In this document: positions 1 to 8,342 of the stretch, piece by piece
Position numbering within the stretch: the stretch's first letter is position 1
Layout: every line of letters starts with the position of its first letter
Assembly (NCBI GenBank): GCA_005402585.1
Contig: BIFP01000068.1
Location: 124,001 to 188,000, forward strand
DNA from: Micromonosporaceae bacterium KJ-029
Lineage (GTDB): Bacteria; Actinomycetota; Actinomycetes; Mycobacteriales; Micromonosporaceae
DNA: 64,000 nucleotides
Reading direction: 5' to 3'
Notes under the pieces: model-generated
What the model saw: only the letters and a program-made list of their open reading frames with translations
Database searches by the model: none
Told to the model about the DNA's origin: nothing
Translations under genes and position numbers: made by a program

Positions 1-48
1 GCGTTTCCGGCTCGGCGTGGCTGACCGCGCCCCACTACGCTGCGGCGG

Positions 49-1878
49 ATGACCGACGATCACATCCCTCGCGACGAACCGGTCGACCGGCCACCCAGCG
101 GCGAGCCGCCCCAGCCACCCGGCGCGGAGCCGCCGCCCACCCCAACCGGCCGGGCCGTACCAGCGGGCGCGTACTCCGGGGAGGCGGCCGGCGGGCGGAC
201 GGCACGGCGGCCGCGCAGCACCGACCCGCTGGAGCTGGGCTTCACCCCGCGTAAGCCGGTGCCGTGGCTCGCGCCGTTCCTGCTGATCAGCACCGGCCTG
301 CGTACGCTGCTGGCCCTGCTCTTCGGGGCCTATCTGGACAAGCGGGAACTGCAGAAGGCGCTGGACGCGGAGGTCGCCAAGCAGGTCGGGCCGGACGGCG
401 GGCTCTGGCTCGACTACGTGGCCGACCTCGGCGACGGCTTCAACGCCACGTACTCGGTGGCGTACCTGCTCGCCCAGCGGGAGCTGGAGGTGGACGGGCA
501 CCGGCTGCCCCGGGCGCAGACCCTGGTGATGGGCGGTGACCAGGTCTACCCGTCGGCCGCATATGAGGCGTACGAGGACCGCTGCAAGGGGCCATACCAG
601 GCGGCGCTGCCGGCCACCCCGCCGGAGCAGCCGACGATCTTCGCGGTGCCCGGCAACCACGACTGGTACGACGGACTGACCGCGTTCCTCCGGTTGTTCG
701 TCCGCACTCGCGACCGGAACTTCGGCGGCTGGCGTACCGGCCAGTCCCGCTCGTACTTCGCCGCCGAGTTGCCCGCCGACTGGTGGCTGCTCGGCCTTGA
801 CGACCAGTCCGGCTCGTACGTCGATGATCCGCAGCTCACCTACTTCGACGCGGTGGCGAAGAAGATGGGACCACAGAGCAAGGTGATCCTGGCGGTGCCG
901 GCGCCAGCGTGGGTCAAGGCCGTCGACCAGGCCACGGCGTACGACTCGATCGACTACTTCATCCGGACCATCGTCGCGCCCACGGGGGCCCGGGTCCGGC
1001 TGCTGATCTCCGGCGACCTGCACCACTATTCCCGGTACACCGGGCCGGACGGCCGGCAGCTCGTCACCTCGGGCGGCGGCGGCGCGTACCTGTACCCGAC
1101 GCACCAGCTGCCCGAGCGGATCGACGTGCCGCCGAGGGACACCCTGGCCCGGCGGTCCAGCCCCTCCCAGCCGTACGAGTTGGCCGGCCGTTACCCCGAC
1201 ACGGCCCGCTCCCGCCGGTACGGCTGGGGGATCTTCAGCCGGCTACCCCGCCGCAACCCGGGCTTCTCGACCCTGCTGGGCATCCTGCACACCCTGCTGA
1301 TGCTGTCGATGGTGGGCGTGACCGACTTCCGGTCCGAGGCGTCCGAGCAGCGGCTGTTCAGCGTGCCGCTGGTGGTGATGGTGCTGGTGATGGTGCTCGC
1401 GGCGGCCCTGTTCGCCAAGCCGCCCAGTTCCACCGGCAAACGCCACGCGCGGCACTGGATCCTCGGCATCGGGCACGGTCTGGCCCACGTCGGGCTGGCC
1501 GCCGCCGGCACCTGGGCCTGGCTGGCCCTGCCCTTCCACGACTGGCCCTGGCCCCTGCCGGCGGTCGCCGCGGTGGCGGTCTACCTGCCGGTGAGCGGCC
1601 TGGTGGCCAGTCAGCTGGTGGCCGCGTACCTGCTGATCGCGAGCGCGTTCGGGGTGAACGTCAACGAGCTGTTCGCCGGCCAGGGCATCGAGGACGCGAA
1701 GGGCTTCGTACGCCTGCGCATCGACCCCGACGGCACCCTCACCCTCTACCCGATCGCGATCGACCGGGTCGCCCGCGACTGGAAACTGAACCCCGACCAG
1801 TCCCCCGACTCCTCCTGGCTGATCCCCACCACGCCCCTCCGCCCCCGCCTAGCCGAACCCCCCACCACCCTCACCTGA
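49..1878 (+). CDS. membrane-associated calcineurin-like metallophosphoesterase
   Basis: A 609-residue protein whose N-terminal half carries the calcineurin-type metallophosphoesterase signature: DLGDG near residue 125, GDQVYP near 163, GNHDWYDG near 202 and GDLHHYSRY near 322. These supply the Asp, Asn and His ligands of a dinuclear metal centre. The first 70 residues are Pro/Gly/Ala-rich and probably disordered, followed by a hydrophobic stretch near 75-95. Residues about 405-545 hold four or so hydrophobic segments, so the enzyme is probably membrane-anchored with a cytoplasmic catalytic head. The substrate cannot be inferred. It is the only gene on this strand here and converges on ricT, with a palindromic repeat and a G-rich tract between them. 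The ATG at 49 is the first in frame; the start is otherwise unproven. Confidence 0.85.
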   Translation: MTDDHIPRDEPVDRPPSGEPPQPPGAEPPPTPTGRAVPAGAYSGEAAGGRTARRPRSTDPLELGFTPRKPVPWLAPFLLISTGLRTLLALLFGAYLDKRELQKALDAEVAKQVGPDGGLWLDYVADLGDGFNATYSVAYLLAQRELEVDGHRLPRAQTLVMGGDQVYPSAAYEAYEDRCKGPYQAALPATPPEQPTIFAVPGNHDWYDGLTAFLRLFVRTRDRNFGGWRTGQSRSYFAAELPADWWLLGLDDQSGSYVDDPQLTYFDAVAKKMGPQSKVILAVPAPAWVKAVDQATAYDSIDYFIRTIVAPTGARVRLLISGDLHHYSRYTGPDGRQLVTSGGGGAYLYPTHQLPERIDVPPRDTLARRSSPSQPYELAGRYPDTARSRRYGWGIFSRLPRRNPGFSTLLGILHTLLMLSMVGVTDFRSEASEQRLFSVPLVVMVLVMVLAAALFAKPPSSTGKRHARHWILGIGHGLAHVGLAAAGTWAWLALPFHDWPWPLPAVAAVAVYLPVSGLVASQLVAAYLLIASAFGVNVNELFAGQGIEDAKGFVRLRIDPDGTLTLYPIAIDRVARDWKLNPDQSPDSSWLIPTTPLRPRLAEPPTTLT

Positions 1879-1912
1879 CAGCGCCCACCCCGACGGCCCC
1901 GGATCACCCCTG

Positions 1913-1971
1913 TTGATCATGGAGTTAGCGGGTGTCTTAGAGATCAAGGTACCCGCTTACTTCATGATCAA
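1913..1971. repeat. palindromic TTGATCATG repeat, copy 1
   Basis: Imperfect 59-bp inverted repeat. The left arm TTGATCATGGAGTTAGCGGG matches the reverse complement of the right arm at 18 of 20 positions. It lies 34 bp after the phosphoesterase stop, in the convergent space with ricT, so it could end transcription in both directions. A second copy of the same family is at 52501-52559. Confidence 0.85.
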
Positions 1972-1981
1972 CTCGGGCTTC

Positions 1982-2021
1982 TGGGGGCGGGGCGGGGTGG
2001 GGGATGGGGGGAGTTAGGGGG
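1982..2021 (+). other. G-run tract (possible G-quadruplex)
   Basis: Six runs of four or more G separated by 1-5 bases on the plus strand, immediately beyond the ricT stop at 2014. It would be G-rich in RNA reading through from the phosphoesterase gene and C-rich in ricT mRNA. Quadruplex formation is inferred from the base pattern only. Confidence 0.4.
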
Positions 2022-2853
2022 TGTAGTGGTGGTCGTGGGCTTGGCGGGGGGCGCAGACGGAGGCGCGGGAGCAGGAGCAGCGGGATCCGTCGGCGTCGAG
2101 GCGAACCGTGACGGCGTCGCGGGGGACGCTGTGACCCACCACCCGACCGTCGCCCTTCGGAGTGGAGACGCGGGCGCCGACCTCCGGGGCGGACTCCTGG
2201 AACTTCTGGTACAGCGGGTGCTCGTATTTCAGGCAACACATCAGTCGGCCACAGGCGCCGGAGATGCGCAGCGGGTTGAGCGGCAGATCCTGGTCCTTCG
2301 CCATCCGGATGGTGACCGGCTCGAAGTCGGTCAGGAAGGTGGCGCAGCACAGGTCACGCCCGCAGGAGCCGATGCCGCCCTGCACCCGCGCCGAGTCCCG
2401 CGCCGAGAGCTGACGCAACTCCACCCGGCAGTGCAGGGTCGCCCCGAGATCGCGTACCAGGGAGCGGAAGTCCACCCGGTGCGGGGCGGTGAAGTAGATG
2501 GTGCTGCGCTCACCGCCGCCCTCGGGTTCGCCGAGCACGTGGTCCACCGCCACCACCTTCATCGGCAGGCCGTGCTCCCGGATCAACCGCTTCGCCGCGA
2601 TCTTCGCCTCGGCCTTGCGCCGCCGTAGCGCCTCGTCCCGCCGCAGGTCCTCCTCCTGCGCCAACCCGGCCAGTCGAGGGAAGCCGTCGGTCTCCTCGGT
2701 GACCCACTGCGCGGCCCAGACGCACTCCGCCACCTCGGGGCCGTCGTCAGTGGGGACCAGCACCTTGTCGCCCACCTGCGGGCGCAGTTCGCCCGGGTCG
2801 AGGTAGTAGAGGCGCCCGTACCGCTGGAAGCTGACCGCGCAGAGCATGCCCAT
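2014..2853 (-). CDS. ricT: PSP1-domain protein, RicT family
   Basis: A 279-residue PSP1 C-terminal-domain protein of the RicT (YaaT) family. In Bacillus, RicT works with RicA and RicF in an Fe-S-containing complex affecting RNase Y. Visible hallmarks are CGRDLCC at about residues 164-170 and CGRLMCCLKYE at about 201-211. The C-terminus is unusually Cys/His-rich (CSCSRASVC, then HDHH). I chose the ATG at 2853 (MGMLCAVSFQRYG) because the conserved fold starts there and a GAAGG-like ribosome site precedes it; an upstream ATG at 2925 would add 24 unconserved residues. In many bacteria this gene is adjacent to holB; here a three-gene T7SS-like module separates the two. Its role in actinobacteria is not established. 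Confidence 0.85.
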   Translation of the reverse strand: MGMLCAVSFQRYGRLYYLDPGELRPQVGDKVLVPTDDGPEVAECVWAAQWVTEETDGFPRLAGLAQEEDLRRDEALRRRKAEAKIAAKRLIREHGLPMKVVAVDHVLGEPEGGGERSTIYFTAPHRVDFRSLVRDLGATLHCRVELRQLSARDSARVQGGIGSCGRDLCCATFLTDFEPVTIRMAKDQDLPLNPLRISGACGRLMCCLKYEHPLYQKFQESAPEVGARVSTPKGDGRVVGHSVPRDAVTVRLDADGSRCSCSRASVCAPRQAHDHHYTP

Positions 2854-3155
2854 GCCCTTCACCCTACGACGCTCCGCCGGAATCGCGCTCGGCCGCGACA
2901 ACGCAAGGCCACACCGCACTGTCATTCATGATTGTCGAATCGACCGATCCCTGTCCCGGCCACTGGTACGACGATGCCGGCCCGGATGGCTGAAACCTCC
3001 CCGACGGGCGGGACAAATCGGGTCCGACAGCGTTGAGTGGGGACAGACCTGCGGGGGGTGCAGGAAAAGGTCACGGCGCCGCGACGGGCCGCCCAACCGG
3101 GTGCCCGTGTGCGGCGCCGTGTGCCGTGCCCAGGCCAAACGAACCCGGCCCGCGG
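2854..3155. other. intergenic region upstream of ricT
   Basis: About 300 bp with no credible gene. It should hold the ricT promoter on the minus strand; I could not identify -10/-35 elements with confidence. At its far end is the hairpin at 3073-3120. Confidence 0.6.
3073..3120 (-). terminator. nested hairpin terminator after the 235-aa gene
   Basis: Perfect 10-bp outer stem (ACGGCGCCGC with GCGGCGCCGT) and a 6-bp inner stem (ACGGGC with GCCCGT), starting 36 bp downstream of the stop of the minus-strand gene that ends at 3156. No T-run follows, as is common in actinobacteria. Confidence 0.6.
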
Positions 3156-3863
3156 CTACCAGCCGACGCGGGTCGTCCGGGTGCCCGGTAGGCCGCCAGC
3201 GGAGTCCCGGCGGGATCGGATGCCGGCCGAGCGCAAGGGGGACTCGGCGAGGCTCGGTGCCCACTGCCGTAGCAGGGTCTCCGCGCCGTCGTAGGCGACG
3301 CAGAGCACCGCGAGCACCCGGGCGGCGATCTCGGCAGCACCGGCACCGCCCGGCGAGGACGGCCCGGAATGGGACGAGTCACGGGTGACCGAGGTGGCCG
3401 CGAGGACGGCCACCGCCTCCGCCGAGCCGATCACGTCGGACAGCGCCCGGGCGACGGCGAGCCGGCTGCCCTCCACCCAGTCGGCGAGCGCGTCGGCGTA
3501 ACCGGCGGTGGCCTCCAACCGCCCGACCAGGCTCTCCGGCCCCTCGTCGAGGTGGGCCAGCAGCATCGCCCTGGACTGCCCGTACGCCGCGGCGGCCGGC
3601 CCGGACCAGAGCACCGGATCGGTCAGCGCGCCGCAGGCGTGGTCGTACCCGTGGACCTGCCGGCGGATCGTGTGCCCGGCACCCGCCAACGGCGCGGGAC
3701 GCAGGTCGAGGAAGTTGCGTAGCGCCTCGCCGGGCAGCACCTGCATCCGCCGCAGCAGCGGCCAGACCCGATGCCCCTCGGGTGCGCCGGCGGCGAGCAG
3801 GGTGTCGACCCGGCGCAGCAGGTCGAGCCCGGGCTCGGCCAGCCGGTCCAGGGCGTCCATCAC
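3156..3863 (-). CDS. helical protein with WSG motif, possible T7SS-linked protein
   Basis: A 235-residue, mostly helical, Ala/Leu-rich protein of unknown function. It contains VLWSGPAAAAY around residues 85-94, a W-x-G turn flanked by helices as in the WXG100 family. The last 35 residues are basic and rich in Ser/Gly. Its ATG overlaps the stop of the preceding 101-aa gene by four bases (ATGA), so the two are translationally coupled. With the YbaB-like gene it forms a three-gene unit between holB and ricT. I infer a link to type VII secretion from the motif and neighbours; there is no direct functional evidence. Confidence 0.55.
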   Translation of the reverse strand: MMDALDRLAEPGLDLLRRVDTLLAAGAPEGHRVWPLLRRMQVLPGEALRNFLDLRPAPLAGAGHTIRRQVHGYDHACGALTDPVLWSGPAAAAYGQSRAMLLAHLDEGPESLVGRLEATAGYADALADWVEGSRLAVARALSDVIGSAEAVAVLAATSVTRDSSHSGPSSPGGAGAAEIAARVLAVLCVAYDGAETLLRQWAPSLAESPLRSAGIRSRRDSAGGLPGTRTTRVGW

Positions 3864-4165
3864 GCCTCACCCACCAGCCGGCGCGAGACGGCGGAGTCGG
3901 TGTCGGCGTACCGATCGGCGGCCTGACGCAGCGCCGTCGCCGCGGACGCCAGGTGGGCGGCGGCGGCATACGCTTCCCGGGCCCGGTCACCGGTGGCGGC
4001 CACCCACTGGCGGTGCAGCGCCCGCCCGATCTCACCCGGCCGACCCGGGGCGTCGGCGCCGAACGCCACCTGAGCCGGGTCACCGGCGGCGACCGAACGG
4101 GAGAGCGCGGTCAGCGTGGCACTCGCCTCGTCGAGGCGGCTGGCCAGGGCGCGCAGGCTGTCCAT
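3860..4165 (-). CDS. WXG100-like small helical protein with C-terminal YxxxD
   Basis: A 101-residue all-helical protein with the size and two-helix pattern of ESX/WXG100 substrates. The turn has W54 but not the canonical W-x-G. The C-terminal part carries YADTD at residues 86-90, matching the Y-x-x-x-D/E signal used for type VII export in mycobacteria. It starts one base after the YbaB-like gene stops and overlaps the 235-aa gene by four bases. It is probably a T7SS substrate or partner, by analogy; a non-secreted helical protein is the alternative. Confidence 0.6.
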   Translation of the reverse strand: MDSLRALASRLDEASATLTALSRSVAAGDPAQVAFGADAPGRPGEIGRALHRQWVAATGDRAREAYAAAAHLASAATALRQAADRYADTDSAVSRRLVGEA

Positions 4166-4166
4166 C

Positions 4167-4496
4167 TCAGGCCCCCGTCAGCGGTCGGTAGGCGGTGAAG
4201 GTCTCGTTGTGCAGCTTCTCCCTGGCCCATTGCGCGGCATCGGCGGCGGCGGCGACCGCGGCCCGCACCGAACCGGCCACGTCACGCGGCTGGCGGGTGT
4301 GCAGCGGGCCGAGGAAGCGCACGTCGGTGATCCGGCCGCTGGCGGTCACCACCACCTCGACCAGGCCGTCCGGTGACCGGACGGTGACCTCGACCGCCGC
4401 CACGGCCTGGTCGAACTCGGCCTGGAGCGACTCGATCCGGCGGTAGCGTCGGACCGCTTCCTCGATCCATGCCTCGTCGATCTCGCCCCGCGGCAT
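4167..4496 (-). CDS. YbaB/EbfC-family protein
   Basis: A 109-residue protein with a helical N-terminal segment and the YbaB/EbfC-like core (VTASGRITDVRFLGPL near residues 50-65). The family includes nucleoid-associated proteins, but divergent members occur in mycobacterial ESX loci, for example EspL (Rv3880c). It is the first gene of a tight unit with the 101-aa and 235-aa genes, which argues for the ESX-type role over a generic nucleoid role. The true chromosomal YbaB is normally next to dnaX/recR, not seen here. Confidence 0.65.
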   Translation of the reverse strand: MPRGEIDEAWIEEAVRRYRRIESLQAEFDQAVAAVEVTVRSPDGLVEVVVTASGRITDVRFLGPLHTRQPRDVAGSVRAAVAAAADAAQWAREKLHNETFTAYRPLTGA

Positions 4497-4641
4497 CAGC
4501 GGACTCCTCCCCAGCCGTCCTCACTCTGCGTGCCGCCACCGTCACCACGGCACACCGGACCGTACCGCACGCGAATTGCGCGTGTCGATGCCTGTGGACA
4601 ACCGATCCGACCGACGGGACCGCCTGCGTCCGAGGTGCTGG

Positions 4642-5889
4642 TCAGCCCTTCCAGAGGGCGAGCATCATGGCCTCGACGGCGATCCGGGGCTTGACGTTGG
4701 CCTCGATCGCGGTACGGCAGGAGAGCACCGCCTCCAGGCGCCGCAGCGCCCCTTCCGCCTGCCAACTGCGGGCGCCGGCGTCGGCCAGCTCGGCGGTGTC
4801 GGTGTGCACCGGCGCCACCGGTGCGCCCAGCGCCATGGTCAACGCGTCCCGGTAGAAGGCGGCCAGGTCGACCAGCGCCCGGTCCAACGCGTCCCGCTGG
4901 GCCCGGGTCGCCCGTGACTTCTGGCGCCGCTCCAGGTCCTTCAACTGCCCGGCGGCACCCCGAGCCGCACCCGCCGCGCCCCGGCCGGTACCACCCGCGC
5001 CGAGCGCGGTCTCCAGCGCCGCCCGCTCCGCCGCGTCGATCTCCGCGACCGACGCCTCGGCCTCCGCCTCGGCCGCCTCGATCAGCGCGGACGCCGCGGC
5101 GAACGCGGCACCCACGCCGGTCAGCCGGCGCGGCACCGCGAGCACCGCCTCCCGGCGGGCTCGGGCCTGCGGATCGCCGGCCAGCCGCCGGGCCCGCCCC
5201 ACGTGGCCCTGGGTGGCCGCCGCCGCCCACCGCGCCACGTCGGGCGCGATCCCGTCCCGGCGGACCAGCACCTCGGCCACCGCCGCCGCCGGTGGTTGCC
5301 GCAGCGGTACGACCCGGCACCGCGACCGGATGGTCACCGAGATGTCGTCCGGGTGGGTGGACGGCGCGCAGAGCAGGAAGACGGTCCGCGGCGGTGGCTC
5401 CTCCACCGCCTTGAGCAGTGCGTTTCCGGCCGCCTCGGTCAGCCGGTCGGCGTCCTCGATGATCACGATCTGCCAACGCCCGCCGGACGGGGTGCTGGCC
5501 GCGCGGAGCACCAGCGCCCGCATCTCGTTGACGCCGATGGAGAGCCCTTCGGGCACCACCAGCCGCACGTCGGCGTGGGTGCCGGCAAGGGTGGTGTGGC
5601 AGCCGGGACACTCCCCGCAGCCGGTGCCGTGCACGCACTGCAACGCGGCGGCGAAGGCGCGCGCCGCGACCGACCGGCCCGACCCGGGCGGGCCGGTGAA
5701 GATCCACGCGTGGGTCATCCCCGCGCCCGGGTCACCTTCGGCCGCCGCCGGAACCGTGCCGTCGTCCGCCGTCGCGGACTCCGCCCGCTCGCCGGCGGTG
5801 CGCAGGACCGCGGCGGCCGACGCCGCGGCGCGGCGCAGCATGTCCACCGCCTCGTCCTGCCCGACCAGATCGGCGAAGGCGTCCGGCAT
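4642..5889 (-). CDS. holB: DNA polymerase III subunit delta-prime
   Basis: A 415-residue clamp-loader subunit that opens the sliding clamp together with DnaX and delta. The Walker-A-like loop is GPPGSGRS at residues 66-73, with Arg where an ATPase would have Lys, as expected for the non-hydrolysing delta-prime subunit. A zinc-binding cluster follows with Cys at 85, 91, 94 and 97. The ATG at 5889 overlaps the stop of the MFS-thymidylate kinase gene by one base (TGATG), so both are translated from one message. A longer open frame upstream is only a shadow of the kinase gene. Confidence 0.93.
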   Translation of the reverse strand: MPDAFADLVGQDEAVDMLRRAAASAAAVLRTAGERAESATADDGTVPAAAEGDPGAGMTHAWIFTGPPGSGRSVAARAFAAALQCVHGTGCGECPGCHTTLAGTHADVRLVVPEGLSIGVNEMRALVLRAASTPSGGRWQIVIIEDADRLTEAAGNALLKAVEEPPPRTVFLLCAPSTHPDDISVTIRSRCRVVPLRQPPAAAVAEVLVRRDGIAPDVARWAAAATQGHVGRARRLAGDPQARARREAVLAVPRRLTGVGAAFAAASALIEAAEAEAEASVAEIDAAERAALETALGAGGTGRGAAGAARGAAGQLKDLERRQKSRATRAQRDALDRALVDLAAFYRDALTMALGAPVAPVHTDTAELADAGARSWQAEGALRRLEAVLSCRTAIEANVKPRIAVEAMMLALWKG

Positions 5890-8195
5890 CAGTTCCGCTC
5901 CGTCACCAGCTCCGAGGGGGATAACTCGGACTGCACCGAGGTGTCCGGGCCGTTCGCCGGACCCGGGCGGTTCGCGCCGGAGGCACCGAGCAGCTCCTCC
6001 ACCCGGCGGGCCACCCGCTCCGCGATCTCGTCGGCCGGGCGGGCGGCGTCGAGCACCAGGTAGCGCTTCGGGTCGGCGGCGGCGAGGTCGAGGAAGGCGT
6101 ACCGGACCCGCTCGTGGAAGGCGACCGACTCGGCCTCCAGCCGGTCGGCGGCCTGATGGCGCGCGGCGACCCGGGACAGCCCGGTACGCGGGTCGACGTC
6201 CAGCAGCACCACCAGGTCGGGCTTGAGCCCGCCGGTGGCCCACGAGGAGAGCCAGGAGACCTCGTCGACCGGCAGCGTACGGCCGGCGCCCTGGTACGCC
6301 AGGGACGAGTCGACGTACCGGTCACTGATCACCACGGCACCCCGCACCAGGGCCGGCCGGACCACGGTGGCCACGTGGTGCGCCCGGTCGGCGGCGTAAA
6401 GCAATGCCTCGGCACGCGGCGACGGTGCCTCGTCGGCGGAGGTGTCGAGCACCAGCGACCGGATCCGGGACCCGATTCCGGTCGCGCCCGGCTCCCGGGT
6501 GACCACGACGTCCCGCCCACCGCCCCGCAGTCGCTCGGCCAGCGCGGCCAGCTGGGTTGACTTGCCCGCGCCCTCGCCGCCCTCGAAGACCACGAAGAGC
6601 CCGGCCGAGACGAACTGTTCGGCCGGCATCAGCGGACGGCCCCGGATCGACCCCCAGAGGTCGGCCAGGACCGGCACGCCCTTCTTGTCGTCCATCTGGC
6701 CGAACGCGCTGATCCCGGCGAAGATCCCGGCCGCGCCGGCGGCGAGCAGCAGCAGGCGGGTGGAGGAGACCGAGATGCCGAGGTCGGCGATGGTCAGCGT
6801 GCGGGACCCACCGACACCGGCGAGCAGGCTGCCCAGCGCGATGGCGAGGATCAGCACCATCCGGGTGCCGATCTGCACCACGGCGAAGACCCGGCCGCGT
6901 ACCTCGTCGGCGACCTCGCCGCCGAGCAGGGTGGTGCCGGAGAGGAAGGCCATCCCGGCACCGGCACCGACCAGGATCGCGCCGACCAGCGCCATGGACA
7001 GGTGGATGGCGAAGGCCAGGGTCATCACCGAGGCGCTGGCCAGCACGATGCTCATGCCGAACCAGCGGCGCCGGGACATGTCCCGGACGATCATCGGGCC
7101 GAGCCCGATGCCGACCGCCAGACCGACGAAGATCGCACCGAAGAGCAGGGAGAACGCCGCGTCACCGGCACCGAGCGAGTCGGCGAAGAACCGGCCGGTG
7201 CCGATGACGATGCCGCCGCTGGCGAAGGCGCCGAAGATGCCGAGAACCAGCCCCCGGACCAGCGGGGTCTTTCCGATGAACCGCCAGCCCTCCACGAACT
7301 GGCGCAGCATGCTCTGCTCGGTGCGCTCCCGCGCGCCGTCCCGCACCTGGCTGATCTCCTTGATGCCGAGCGCCACCACCAGGGCGGTGGCCAGCCGCGA
7401 GAACGCGTTGAACCAGAGAGCGAGTTGGGCGGGCTCGGCCCAGTTGGGCGCATTGTCGCCCACGGCGGCCCGGACGATTCCGTCCAGCGATGCGGCGATC
7501 ACCGCGGCGAGAACCGGGGTGATGCCGTACGTGGTGATGAGGGTGAGCTGGTTGGCCGTCTCCAGCCGGGCCCGCGGGATGAGGTTCGGTACCGCGGCTT
7601 CCTTGGCCGGGATCCAGAGCAGGGTGACCGTCTCGATCAGGAACGTGGCGATCACCGCCCAGCTGACCACCCGCGCGCCGCTGGCACCGGTCAGCGCGTA
7701 CAGCGGGATGGACGCGAACAGCACGAACCGCAGCACGTCGCAGATGACCATCGTCCAGCGCCGGTCGAACCGGTCGGCGAACACCCCGGCGACCGGGCCG
7801 AGCAACAGCGCGGGCAGCAGCCGGACGGCGATCACGCCACCGAAGGCCGCGCCCTTGGCGGTGCTCCCCTCCACCTGGGCGGCGGCGAAGACGCTGGTGG
7901 CGAGCAGGCCGAACCAGTCACCGAAGGAGGCCGCGCCGAGCACGATCCAGAGCCGGCGGAACGGCCGGATCCGCAGCACCGAGCGGATCGCGCTGTAGCC
8001 GGTCAGGTCGGCCTGGCCGGCGGACGGCCCCGGCGGACCCGGTGGCCCACCGGGCTGGCCGGGCTGGTTCGTCGGGCCCCGGGACGGGCCGGCTGTGCCG
8101 GCGGGCTGGTCCGCGGACGACGACACGCCGGACGACTCGCCGTTGAACTGGCTTTCGATGGCCGTACCTCCACGTGCCGGCCCATCGCTGGGCAC
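5889..8195 (-). CDS. tmk: MFS transporter-thymidylate kinase fusion (dTMP kinase)
   Basis: A 768-residue two-part protein. Residues roughly 60-490 form a multi-pass major facilitator superfamily domain. From about residue 535 follows a complete thymidylate kinase: P-loop FEGGEGAGKST, TREPGATG, DRYVDSSLAYQG and LLDVDP. The kinase converts dTMP to dTDP and is essential for DNA synthesis. A similar fused layout is known in Streptomyces (SCO3542 from memory), so this is a conserved actinobacterial fusion and not an assembly artefact. The first 55 residues are Gly/Pro/Ser-rich. What the transporter half moves is unknown; nucleosides are an obvious guess only. holB is co-transcribed downstream. The ATG start at 8195 is the first in frame. 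Confidence 0.9.
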   Translation of the reverse strand: MPSDGPARGGTAIESQFNGESSGVSSSADQPAGTAGPSRGPTNQPGQPGGPPGPPGPSAGQADLTGYSAIRSVLRIRPFRRLWIVLGAASFGDWFGLLATSVFAAAQVEGSTAKGAAFGGVIAVRLLPALLLGPVAGVFADRFDRRWTMVICDVLRFVLFASIPLYALTGASGARVVSWAVIATFLIETVTLLWIPAKEAAVPNLIPRARLETANQLTLITTYGITPVLAAVIAASLDGIVRAAVGDNAPNWAEPAQLALWFNAFSRLATALVVALGIKEISQVRDGARERTEQSMLRQFVEGWRFIGKTPLVRGLVLGIFGAFASGGIVIGTGRFFADSLGAGDAAFSLLFGAIFVGLAVGIGLGPMIVRDMSRRRWFGMSIVLASASVMTLAFAIHLSMALVGAILVGAGAGMAFLSGTTLLGGEVADEVRGRVFAVVQIGTRMVLILAIALGSLLAGVGGSRTLTIADLGISVSSTRLLLLAAGAAGIFAGISAFGQMDDKKGVPVLADLWGSIRGRPLMPAEQFVSAGLFVVFEGGEGAGKSTQLAALAERLRGGGRDVVVTREPGATGIGSRIRSLVLDTSADEAPSPRAEALLYAADRAHHVATVVRPALVRGAVVISDRYVDSSLAYQGAGRTLPVDEVSWLSSWATGGLKPDLVVLLDVDPRTGLSRVAARHQAADRLEAESVAFHERVRYAFLDLAAADPKRYLVLDAARPADEIAERVARRVEELLGASGANRPGPANGPDTSVQSELSPSELVTERN

Positions 8196-8342
8196 CCCCG
8201 GTGGAACACTCTAGACCCGACAGGGACATCTCCCCGTCCTGCATCGCCTGCTCGCCGAGCCTAGGCCGCCGTTGCCAGCCCGACCCAGGTGGGCAGACGC
8301 GAGGGTGTTTCGCATTAACCGTTTCACAGTTAGCGTGCATAA

